From an uncultured Aquitalea sp. (GTDB lineage Bacteria; Pseudomonadota; Gammaproteobacteria; Burkholderiales; Chromobacteriaceae): DNA of 64,000 bases. The DNA lies in assembly GCF_945957525.1 (NCBI RefSeq), contig NZ_CAMFLA010000014.1, positions 1-64,000 on the forward strand, written 5' to 3'. The notes below the pieces were generated by a model. The model saw only the letters and a list, made by a program, of their open reading frames with translations. It searched no databases and had not been told where the DNA came from. The position numbers and the translations under genes were made by a program. The first letter of the stretch is position 1. Each line of letters starts with the position of its first letter. Positions 47,148-54,800 of this stretch are shown here, in pieces.

Positions 47148-47447
47148 TCAATCTGACGTGAAATCGACAACTAAAACGTCATCAACAAACGGTTTTACCT
47201 GCAAAACAAATGCCTGATGCGCCGGATGCACCAGATAGGCGTCGCGGTCGGCGGCATCGGCAAACGTCAGCAACCAGGCGTGGGTAAAACCCTTCTGCAA
47301 GCCTTCCGGGCTGACATCCGGGCCATGGCGCAAGCTGAGCACGCCGGGCACTTGCCGGCGCAGGGCGGCAAAGGCCTCAGTCAGCGCGGCGATGCGCTCC
47401 TCGTCGGCCTTGCTGTTGAAACGGAACAGGACGATGTGATGCAGCAT
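47148..47447 (-). CDS. Dabb-domain (stress-response alpha/beta barrel) protein
   Basis: A 99-residue ferredoxin-like alpha/beta protein: MLHHIVLFRFNSKADEERIA, VPGVLSLRHGPDVSPEGLQK, FTHAWLLTFADAADRDAYLV, HPAHQAFV. The family dimerises into an open barrel; its function in bacteria is mostly undefined. I start at ATG 47447, where family homology begins. It lies 44 nt after phoR on the same strand. Confidence 0.88.
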   Translation of the reverse strand: MLHHIVLFRFNSKADEERIAALTEAFAALRRQVPGVLSLRHGPDVSPEGLQKGFTHAWLLTFADAADRDAYLVHPAHQAFVLQVKPFVDDVLVVDFTSD

Positions 47448-47491
47448 GGGGCTTTCTCCAACGTTGGCCGAAAGCCCCGGCGACATGGCGG

Positions 47492-48805
47492 CTAGGCGGC
47501 CTGCTGATCGGGATCCGCCGAACGCTCGCGCTGGAAGATCACACTGAAGGTGCTGCCCTTTTCGGGCTCGCTCTGGATGTCCAGACGGGCATTATGGCGC
47601 GCGATCACATGCTTGACGATGGCCAGGCCCAGCCCGGTGCCGCCATTGCCGCGCGAGCGGCCGCGGTCAACACGGTAGAAGCGTTCGGTAAGCCGGGGAA
47701 TATGCTCGCGCGGGATGCCGATGCCGCTGTCGCGCACGGAAAAGCGCAAACGGTCGCCTTCGGCCTTCCACGACAGCGTCACGGTGCCGCCTTCCGGCGT
47801 GTAGCGCACCGCGTTGGACACCAGATTGCCGAAGGCCGAGTGCAGTTCGGATGCGCTGCCCCACAGCCACTGGGTGCAATCGCGCTCCAGGCGAATCTGA
47901 TGCCGGCCTTGCGACAGGCCTTCCGCTTCCACCATCAGCGTGTCCAGCATTTCCTGCATATTGACCTTCTCCGCCGCCACCGCCTTGGGACTGTTCTCCA
48001 GTCGGGACAGGGTAAGCAGGTCTTCCACCAGGCTCTGCATGCGGCGCGACTGCTCCATCATCATGGGCAAGAAATGGCGCAGGGTGTCCTGATCCACTTC
48101 TTCCATGTCCGACAACGTTTCCAGAAAACCACCCACCACCGTCAGCGGGGTGCGCAGCTCGTGGGACACGTTGGCGACGAAATCGCGATGCACGGTCTGC
48201 ACGCGGTCCAGCGAGGTGATGTCGCGACTTAGCAGCAGCTTGCGGGTGGAATCAAACGGCACCAACTGCACCGAGATCACTAGCTCGCGCGGTTGGGTCA
48301 TGTGCAGCACCAACGGCTGGCTGAAGCTGGCGTTGGTCATATAGGCGTGAAAGGACGGCTGGCGGATCAGGTTGAGAATCTGATTGCCCACATCCTGCTT
48401 GCGGTCCAGCCCCAAGTGCTCCATGGCCATGGGGTTGAGCCACTCGATGCGGTCATGTTCGTCCAGCACCACCACACCGTCCGGCATGGCCTCGCCGGCG
48501 TTGATGAAGCGTTCCAGCACATTGGTGAGCTTGCGCTTGCTCTGGCTTTGGGTGCGCATCAGCCGGTAGAGGGTGAGGAATACCGAATGCCAGGAACCGA
48601 AACCATCCGGCACGCGCTCGGCGGTGGGATGCGCCAGCCAGCGCAGCATCAGCGCTACGTGGTAGAGGTGAAAACCAAGCCAGGCCAGCAAGCTGACGAT
48701 GACGGCCACCAGCCCCGCGGTCGGGCCCTGCCAGGCCCAGAAACCCAGGCCGATCAGGGTGATGATGCACAACCAGGTCAGCGTACGCTGGACGAATTCT
48801 CGCAA
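47492..48805 (-). CDS. phoR: Phosphate regulon sensor histidine kinase PhoR
   Basis: A 437-residue membrane kinase with two N-terminal helices (TLTWLCIITLIGLGFWAWQG onward), a DUF3329-like cytoplasmic link and a PAS domain (AMPDGVVVLDEHDRIEWLNP). The HisKA H-box is FVANVSHELRTPLTVVGGFL, and the ATPase has N, G1 and G2 boxes (FGNLVSNAVRYTPEGG, VRDSGIGIP, GGTGLGLAIVKHV). The start is a TTG at 48805 with GAGG 5 nt before it. It follows phoB by 7 nt and senses phosphate through the Pst-PhoU system, not in this window. Confidence 0.94.
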   Translation of the reverse strand: MREFVQRTLTWLCIITLIGLGFWAWQGPTAGLVAVIVSLLAWLGFHLYHVALMLRWLAHPTAERVPDGFGSWHSVFLTLYRLMRTQSQSKRKLTNVLERFINAGEAMPDGVVVLDEHDRIEWLNPMAMEHLGLDRKQDVGNQILNLIRQPSFHAYMTNASFSQPLVLHMTQPRELVISVQLVPFDSTRKLLLSRDITSLDRVQTVHRDFVANVSHELRTPLTVVGGFLETLSDMEEVDQDTLRHFLPMMMEQSRRMQSLVEDLLTLSRLENSPKAVAAEKVNMQEMLDTLMVEAEGLSQGRHQIRLERDCTQWLWGSASELHSAFGNLVSNAVRYTPEGGTVTLSWKAEGDRLRFSVRDSGIGIPREHIPRLTERFYRVDRGRSRGNGGTGLGLAIVKHVIARHNARLDIQSEPEKGSTFSVIFQRERSADPDQQAA

Positions 48806-48812
48806 GACTGCC

Positions 48813-49502
48813 TCACTGCTGGGTGGAGAAGCGGTAACCGGTGCCGCGCACCGTCTGGATCAAGGCGTCGTGCCCGGTGCTTTCCAGCGAGCTGCGCAGA
48901 CGGCGGATGTGCACGTCCACGGTGCGCTCTTCCACGAATACATGGTCGCCCCACACTTGATCCAGCAATTGCGAGCGCGAATGCACGCGTTCCGGGTGGG
49001 TCATGAAGAAGTGAAGCAGGCGGAACTCCGTCGGGCCCAGATCGATGGTGCCGCCGTTGCCGGTAACGCGATGGGTAACCGGGTCCAGCTTCAAGCCTTG
49101 CACCTCGACCGCGTCGTCGGTCATTTGCGGCGCACGGCGGCGCAGCACGGCCTTGATGCGGGCCAGCAATTCACGCGGGGAGAAAGGCTTGGTGATGTAA
49201 TCGTCGGCGCCGGACTCCAGGCCGGTGATCTTGTCCTGCTCGTCGGAGCGGGCGGTCAGCATGATGATGGGCACATGCTTGGTGCGCTCGTCCGAACGCA
49301 GGCGCTTGGCGATGTCCACGCCGGACGCGCCCGGCAGCATCCAGTCCAGCAGCACCAGATCCGGCAGTGCGTTGCGCACCAGCGTCAGCGCGGCTTCGGC
49401 CGTGCTGGCGCGCAGGACATGATGGCCGGCCTGAGTCAGGTTGAAGGCTATCAATTCCTGAATCGCCGGTTCGTCTTCTACTAGCAAGATATTGGCAGGC
49501 AT
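48813..49502 (-). CDS. phoB: Phosphate regulon response regulator PhoB
   Basis: A 229-residue OmpR-class regulator. The receiver has ILLVEDEPAIQELI, phosphoacceptor Asp in LVLLDWMLPGASGVD, and the Lys in DDYITKPFSPRELLARI. The winged helix ends DQVWGDHVFVEERTVDVHIR and TVRGTGYRFS. It is first in the phoBR operon. The upstream region contains the candidate small RNA described at 49656. Confidence 0.95.
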   Translation of the reverse strand: MPANILLVEDEPAIQELIAFNLTQAGHHVLRASTAEAALTLVRNALPDLVLLDWMLPGASGVDIAKRLRSDERTKHVPIIMLTARSDEQDKITGLESGADDYITKPFSPRELLARIKAVLRRRAPQMTDDAVEVQGLKLDPVTHRVTGNGGTIDLGPTEFRLLHFFMTHPERVHSRSQLLDQVWGDHVFVEERTVDVHIRRLRSSLESTGHDALIQTVRGTGYRFSTQQ

Positions 49503-49957
49503 GGCTGTCCGTTCCCGTTTTTGGATTATGGCAAGGATAAAAACAGGCGATTACAGAAATATGACATTTCTTGGTTTGTTGCGCCATGACACGGAACAAA
49601 TGGCGCAAACGTCGCCAAGACGGTCTCTCACTGCTGGAAATCCGGGCAAAAAGGCAAAAAAAACGGGCCTGCCCTTGGGGCAGACCCGGAATGGTCGTCG
49701 TCAAAAACTGTTTGATCTGACTTGAGACCAGGGACAAAGAGATCACCAGGACAGTTTCGACGGGTACAACGGAATGACATGCGCCCATCAGCAACGAATC
49801 CGGTAGGAAACCACCCCGCGGGACAGTGCTTGGCGGTTTCCGATAGGGGGGCATTGTACGTAGTGGCATGAAATAATTTAATGCGAAACAATGGGAATTT
49901 TCTTAGAATTACCTTCGATTCACAGTTTTTTTGCCATGATTTTTTTCGATTGCAAAG
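49503..49957. other. 455-bp divergent region between phoB and the lrp-type gene
   Basis: No protein gene is convincing here; a minus frame opening near 49790 runs straight through a terminator. The right 100 bp are AT-rich and hold the Lrp-gene promoter. The middle holds a candidate small RNA with its own terminator. I looked for PHO boxes before phoB and could not assign any with confidence. Confidence 0.5.
49656..49846 (-). ncRNA. Candidate small RNA upstream of phoB
   Basis: On the minus strand a TACAAT (49853-49858) with a weak TTAAAT 17 nt upstream could start a transcript near 49846. It would begin with a strong hairpin (GGAAACC at 49835-49841 with GGTTTCC at 49806-49812). It ends at an intrinsic terminator: a 9-pair stem with one mismatch (49665-49674 with 49678-49687), followed by eight T at 49656-49663. 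Predicted length is about 190 nt. It does not match 6S RNA as I know it. An alternative is a terminated leader of phoB. Confidence 0.35.
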
Positions 49958-50398
49958 ATGGATAAATTCGACAAAAGAATCCTTGCCGCACTGCACGAAA
50001 ATGCCCGCATCAGCTTCGCCGAACTGGCCCGCCGCGTGAACCTTTCCGCCCCCGCCGTGGCGGACCGGGTGGAGAAGCTGGAGCGCGCCGGCGTCATCAC
50101 CGGCTACCACGCCCACATCAATCCGGCTAAAGTGGGCTTCCCTATCCACTGCATGATCGAACTAACGGTCAAGCATCTGGAGTACTTCGTGGTGCTGGAC
50201 CATATCCGCAATCTGCCGCAAGTGCTGGAATGCGCCTCCATCACTGGCACCAGCGGCTTGCTGATGAAGGTGGCGGTGGACGAAATGACCTCGCTGCAAA
50301 GCCTGATCGCTCACCTGATGCAGTACGGCGACACCAAAACCTCGATGATCATCGACATGCCGGTGCCGCCGCGCATGCCGCAGCTGGAAGACGACTGA
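49958..50398 (+). CDS. Lrp/AsnC-family transcriptional regulator
   Basis: A 146-residue regulator: N-terminal helix-turn-helix (DKFDKRILAALHENARISFA, LARRVNLSAPAVADRVEKLE) and a C-terminal RAM/AsnC ligand domain (ITGYHAHINPAKVGFPI, VLECASITGTSGLLMKVAVD). Family members form octamers and sense amino acids. It is divergent from phoB and convergent with, 1 bp from, an AstE-like gene. The target genes are unknown. Confidence 0.92.
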   Translation: MDKFDKRILAALHENARISFAELARRVNLSAPAVADRVEKLERAGVITGYHAHINPAKVGFPIHCMIELTVKHLEYFVVLDHIRNLPQVLECASITGTSGLLMKVAVDEMTSLQSLIAHLMQYGDTKTSMIIDMPVPPRMPQLEDD

Positions 50399-50399
50399 C

Positions 50400-51524
50400 T
50401 CAGGCGTCCAGCAGGCGCGACTTTTGCAGTTTCACCGCGCCGGCTATCTTGGCCACGGTGCCGCCCAGATGGGTGTAGGGGTGATGAATGCCGGCATACA
50501 GCACGCCTGCCGTGCCCGCGCGCACCTCGCTCGCGCGGCCGTCCACGGTGTCCACCACCTCGGCCACCAACTGGCCCGGCTCAATCCACTCGCCCATGGC
50601 GGCGTGCAGCACCACCACACCGGCGTGCGGCGCGGTCAGCGTCTCCGAGCCTTCCAGCGGCGTGGCCGGATAGGGCAGCGGCAGCACGGGCGGCGCGTCT
50701 TCGGCCAACAGGCCCTGATACCGCAGGAAATCCAGAATGGCGTTGGCGTCCTGTCGTGCCAGCTCGTGGTTCACATCCTGCTGGCCGCGCAACTCCACCG
50801 TCACCGACACGCTGTCTACCGGAACGGGCTTGCCGGGCAAGGCGTCGCGAATGCGCAGCCAAGGCATGAAGATGGCCTCGTCAAAAGGCATGCCGCCGTA
50901 GGAGTCGGCCAGCAAGGACACCGGACAGCGCAAATAAGCCGCCAGCGCTTCCACGCGCGGCCATTGTTCGTTGTTGGCGTAAATGTGGATGGCGCCGCGC
51001 CATTCGCAGTGCAGATCAATCACCAGATCGGCATCCACCGCCAGCAAATGCAATTGCTGGCGCAGGCTGGCCAGCTCGCTGTCCACGCTTTGCGCCTGCA
51101 GCGCCTCGCGCAGGGCCTGGCGGATCAGGCTGCGATTGTGATCGATGTCGTCGGTAAGGCGCTCGCCAACGGCCGCCACGACCTGCGCCGAGGGCTCGGC
51201 ATAGTAACGATTAAAGTTTTCGCCGCTGTCCAACTCGAAACGGCCGACGCTGTTGTGCAGCACGCGCTGGGCCAGGCCGATGGGGTTGGCCATCGGCACC
51301 AGCACCACTTCGCCGCGCAGCTTGCCTTCCGCCTCCAGCCTTGCAAGCGCCTCGCGCAGATGGTGGGCCACCAGCATGCCGGGGATCTCGTCGGCGTGCA
51401 GGCTGCTCTGGATATACACCTTGCGCGGCCAAGCACCCGCGGCGGGCGCGCCAAAGTGATAACTGGTGAGTTCGTGATAACGGCCGATACTGGCGGAGGC
51501 CAGCCGGTGATGGTTTTTTTGCAT
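50400..51524 (-). CDS. M14-type deacylase/peptidase of the AstE/AspA (succinylglutamate desuccinylase) family
   Basis: A 374-residue zinc hydrolase. Metal ligands H43 and E46 (QSSLHADEIPGM) and H172 (VIDLHCEW), with catalytic Glu 243 in VTVELRGQQDV, give the carboxypeptidase/AstE catalytic set. The C-terminal part (LTAPHAGVVVLHAAMGEWIE) is a barrel-like domain found in the peptidase-like branch, not in true AstE. No other arginine-succinyltransferase genes are near, so I would not call it astE. The substrate is unknown, probably an N-acyl amino acid or small peptide. Confidence 0.85.
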   Translation of the reverse strand: MQKNHHRLASASIGRYHELTSYHFGAPAAGAWPRKVYIQSSLHADEIPGMLVAHHLREALARLEAEGKLRGEVVLVPMANPIGLAQRVLHNSVGRFELDSGENFNRYYAEPSAQVVAAVGERLTDDIDHNRSLIRQALREALQAQSVDSELASLRQQLHLLAVDADLVIDLHCEWRGAIHIYANNEQWPRVEALAAYLRCPVSLLADSYGGMPFDEAIFMPWLRIRDALPGKPVPVDSVSVTVELRGQQDVNHELARQDANAILDFLRYQGLLAEDAPPVLPLPYPATPLEGSETLTAPHAGVVVLHAAMGEWIEPGQLVAEVVDTVDGRASEVRAGTAGVLYAGIHHPYTHLGGTVAKIAGAVKLQKSRLLDA

Positions 51525-51588
51525 GGTTTCTCCTCTTTTTGCCGGGGCAGACGCTTACCTTACCACTGGCGGCGGGCCGGGCGCGGGC

Positions 51589-51626
51589 AAAAAAATTGCC
51601 GAAGAACCAGACGGTTCTTCGGCCAA
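51589..51626 (-). terminator. Terminator downstream of gap, built from an inverted TTGGCCGAA-type pair
   Basis: The stem GCCGAAGAACC/GGTTCTTCGGC (51598-51608 with 51613-51623) has an AGAC loop and is followed on the minus strand by AATTTTTTT. The right arm extends into CTTCGGCCAACCT. It lies about 190 nt past the gap stop and just upstream of the AstE-like gene. Confidence 0.82.
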
Positions 51627-51813
51627 CCTCTTGGGAGAGACCATATATAGAAGCACATCGACGAGCGATGAAACCTGAAGCCGCGCGATCTGACCCGCGC
51701 TACGACAGGGTACTGCAGGCCGTGCCCGCCGCCGCCGTCTGACTGACGGCCGCAAGGCGCGGCGACTTCAAACCGGCGACGCCGCAAAGACGGCGCCGGC
51801 AATGCTTTCGCGC

Positions 51814-52824
51814 TTACTTGGCGGCAGCCCAGGCCAGCGCGGTATCGATCATGCGGTTGGAGAAGCCCCACTCGTTGTCATACCAAGACAGCACCTTCAC
51901 TTCGCGGCCGCCGATCACGCGGGTCAGCGTTGCATCGAAAATGCTGGAGGCCGGATGGTGCAGGAAGTCGCGGGATACCAGCGGCAGGGTGTTGACGGCC
52001 AGCACGCCGGCCAGCTTGCCCTTGGCGGCGGTGGTGATCAGTTCGTTCACTTCTTCCACGGTGGTGTCGCGGCTGGCGGTGAAGGTGAGGTCGACCAGCG
52101 ACACGTTGCTGACCGGTACGCGCACGGCGAAACCATCCAGCTTGCCCTTCAGTTGCGGCAGCACCAGGCCCACGGCGGCGGCGGCGCCGGTCTTGGTGGG
52201 AATCATGGAGACAGCGGCGGAACGGGCGCGGCGCAGATCGCTGTGCTCGGTGTCCAGCAGTACCTGGTCATTGGTGTAGGCGTGAACCGTGGTCATCAGG
52301 CCGCGCTCGATGCCGATGGTGTCGATCAGCGGCTGTACCAGCGGGGCGAGGCAGTTGGTGGTGCAGGAAGCGTTGGACACCACAGTCATGGCGCTGGTCA
52401 GCTGGTCGTGGTTGACGCCGAACACCACGGTGGCTTCCGCATCGTTGGCCGGCGCGGAAATCAGCACACGCTTGGCGCCTGCTTCCAGATGCAGCGCGGC
52501 TTTTTCGCGCTTGGTGAAGATGCCGGTGCATTCCATCACCACATCCACGCCCAGTTCTTTCCACGGCAGTTCGGCCGGATTGCGGATGGACAAGAGCTTG
52601 ATGCGCTTGCCGTTCACCACCAGCGCGTCGCCGTCCAGATTGACGCTGCCGGCGAAAGTGCCATGCACGCTGTCAAAGCGGGTCAGGTGTTCGTGCAGTT
52701 CGGGCTTGCCCAGATCATTGATGGCGACGATTTCGATATCGCTGTCGGCGTAACGCTCCTGCCAGGCACGTACCAGCATGCGACCGATTCGACCGTAACC
52801 GTTAATGGCAACTTTCAACGTCAT
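51814..52824 (-). CDS. gap: Glyceraldehyde-3-phosphate dehydrogenase, type I
   Basis: A 336-residue glycolytic/gluconeogenic enzyme: NAD-binding [20 protein letters not shown], active-site Cys in [49 protein letters not shown], and [15 protein letters not shown] 52824 has a strong GGAGG site; the frame is open 36 codons upstream without homology. Epd (erythrose-4-phosphate dehydrogenase) is a close relative, but the motifs fit GAPDH. Confidence 0.95.
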   Translation of the reverse strand: MTLKVAINGYGRIGRMLVRAWQERYADSDIEIVAINDLGKPELHEHLTRFDSVHGTFAGSVNLDGDALVVNGKRIKLLSIRNPAELPWKELGVDVVMECTGIFTKREKAALHLEAGAKRVLISAPANDAEATVVFGVNHDQLTSAMTVVSNASCTTNCLAPLVQPLIDTIGIERGLMTTVHAYTNDQVLLDTEHSDLRRARSAAVSMIPTKTGAAAAVGLVLPQLKGKLDGFAVRVPVSNVSLVDLTFTASRDTTVEEVNELITTAAKGKLAGVLAVNTLPLVSRDFLHHPASSIFDATLTRVIGGREVKVLSWYDNEWGFSNRMIDTALAWAAAK

Positions 52825-52998
52825 GATGCATCCTCCAAAAATGAAATGGCGCAAGGTCATCCGTGTGCCCTGCGCCATCCAATTTCTGCCTGTTTTCGCC
52901 TGTAAGCAAGCGACTACAAAAGTAGTGTGCAAGCTACCAACAACCGGCTCAAACCCTTGTCAGAAAAGGCTTGCGGCAGTGTAGCGTCAAACGCTGAT

Positions 52999-54735
52999 TT
53001 ACCCCTGCAGCAAGCTGGCGTAGGGTGTGGCGTCCCCGCTGACCACAACGTGCAGCAGGTTGCCGGAGAAGGCGGTAACGCCGCTTGCCCCCAGCGCCTT
53101 GAGGGCGGCCTCGTCCACCTTGCCCGCATCAGCCACTTCCACTCTGAGACGACTGCCGGCCACGGCCTCCACCGAGCGCACATTGCCCGCGCCGCCCAAG
53201 GCCTTGATCCAGCCGGCGCGATCCATGCCGCCAACGCCGGCCGACGCAGCCGCAACGGGCGCCGCTTCGGCAAACGTCGAGAACTGCTGACCGGACAGCG
53301 CCTGACGGATCTCATCGGAGATGATGTCGGCTTCGGGGCCGAGCACCACCTGCACGCTGCCCGCCGCCGGCTTGATCAGCCCGCGCGAGCCCAGCGCCTT
53401 CAGCGCGTTGTCGTCCACTTTTGCATTATCGACCACCTGCAGACGAAGGCGAGTGGTACATGCGTCCACCGACTTCAGATTACCCGCGCCGCCCAGCGCC
53501 GCGATGAAGCCGCGCGCGCGTTCGGAGCCGCTGGCCGCCGGGGCAACCGCCACCACATTGTCTTCGCGCCCCATGGTCATCAGGTTGAACTTGCGGATGA
53601 AGAAACTGAACAGACCGTAGTAGACGATGAAATACACCAGGCCCACCGGCAGCAGCAGCCAGGGCTTCTGCGCGATGCCGAAATTAAGCAGGTAATCGAA
53701 CAGACCCGCCGAGAAACCAAAGCCCAAGTGCACGCCCAGCGCCTGCATCAAGGCCAGCGAAATGCCGGTCAGCACCGCATGGATGGCGTACAGCGCAGGC
53801 GCCAGGAACATGAAAGCGAACTCCACCGGCTCGGTCACGCCGGTCAGGAAGGCCGTCAGCGCCATGGAGAACAGCACGCCCCCCACCGCTGCGCGGTTTT
53901 CCGGGCGAGCGGCGCGGTACATCGCCAGGCAAGCGGCCGGCAGACCGAACATCATCACCGGGAAGAAGCCGCTCATGAACATGCCGGCCGTCTTGTCGCC
54001 GGCAAAGAAACGGGTCAGGTCGCCATGCACCAACTCGCCGGTAGCCTTGGTGAAATCGCCCACCTGGAACCACACCATGGTGTTGAGAATATGGTGCAGG
54101 CCGGTAACGATGAGCAGGCGGTTGAGAATACCGTAGAAGAACACGCCCACTTCGCCGATGCTGATCAGCCATTTGCCCAGCGAATCGATGCCATGCTGCA
54201 CCGGCGGCCAAGCCACGCCAAGCACCACGCCCAGCAGCAACATGGCAAAGCCGGTGGCAATGGGCACGAAGCGCTTGCCGCCGAAAAAGGCCAGATAGCT
54301 TGGCAGCTTGATGTCCTTGTAGCGGTTGTACAGCGCGCCGGCCACCAGACCGGACAAAATGCCCGCCAGCACGCCCATGTTGATGGCCAACGGCTTGCCG
54401 GCCGGGTCCAGCTGCACCAACGCCTTGAAGCCCTCATGCGCCAGCAGCACGTCCGGCATCACTTTCAGCACCGCAGACAGCACATGAAAACCGATTGCGC
54501 CAGCCAGGCCGGCCGCGCCGTTGTTGTCCTTGGCGAAGCCCACCGCCACCCCGATGGCGAAAATCAGCGCAAGATTGCTGAAGATGGCATCGCCCGCCTG
54601 CGCCATGACCTTGATGTCCAGCAAGTCGGGCTGGCCCAGCCGCAGCAGCAGGCCGGCCACCGGCAGCACGGCGATCGGCAGCATCAGGGCGCGCCCCAAC
54701 TGCTGAATGCCGGCGAATCTGTTTTGTGTACTCAC
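52999..54735 (-). CDS. nagE: N-acetylglucosamine PTS permease EIIC-EIIB-EIIB
   Basis: A 578-residue glucose-superfamily PTS permease. The EIIC domain (1-385) has about ten helices, LPIAVLPVAGLLLRLGQPDL at the start and LTGVTEPVEFAFMFLAPALY as the sugar-site loop. Two EIIB domains follow: the first has the phospho-Cys C426 in SVDACTTRLRL, while the second (about 503-578) has Val at the matching place (525, SVEAVAGSRLRV). No EIIA is attached; it is on the neighbouring protein. The start is a GTG with AAGGAGG 7 nt upstream. It imports and phosphorylates GlcNAc. Confidence 0.93.
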   Translation of the reverse strand: MSTQNRFAGIQQLGRALMLPIAVLPVAGLLLRLGQPDLLDIKVMAQAGDAIFSNLALIFAIGVAVGFAKDNNGAAGLAGAIGFHVLSAVLKVMPDVLLAHEGFKALVQLDPAGKPLAINMGVLAGILSGLVAGALYNRYKDIKLPSYLAFFGGKRFVPIATGFAMLLLGVVLGVAWPPVQHGIDSLGKWLISIGEVGVFFYGILNRLLIVTGLHHILNTMVWFQVGDFTKATGELVHGDLTRFFAGDKTAGMFMSGFFPVMMFGLPAACLAMYRAARPENRAAVGGVLFSMALTAFLTGVTEPVEFAFMFLAPALYAIHAVLTGISLALMQALGVHLGFGFSAGLFDYLLNFGIAQKPWLLLPVGLVYFIVYYGLFSFFIRKFNLMTMGREDNVVAVAPAASGSERARGFIAALGGAGNLKSVDACTTRLRLQVVDNAKVDDNALKALGSRGLIKPAAGSVQVVLGPEADIISDEIRQALSGQQFSTFAEAAPVAAASAGVGGMDRAGWIKALGGAGNVRSVEAVAGSRLRVEVADAGKVDEAALKALGASGVTAFSGNLLHVVVSGDATPYASLLQG

Positions 54736-54800
54736 CTCTTATCCTCCTTGGGTTATGCGACGACCGCCCCCCGGCGGCCGCCTGTTGTTTGCGGCTCGCC

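Noticed and set aside
49171-49869. A 232-codon minus frame across the phoB start region
   Set aside because: It overlaps phoB in another frame and runs through a clear intrinsic terminator.
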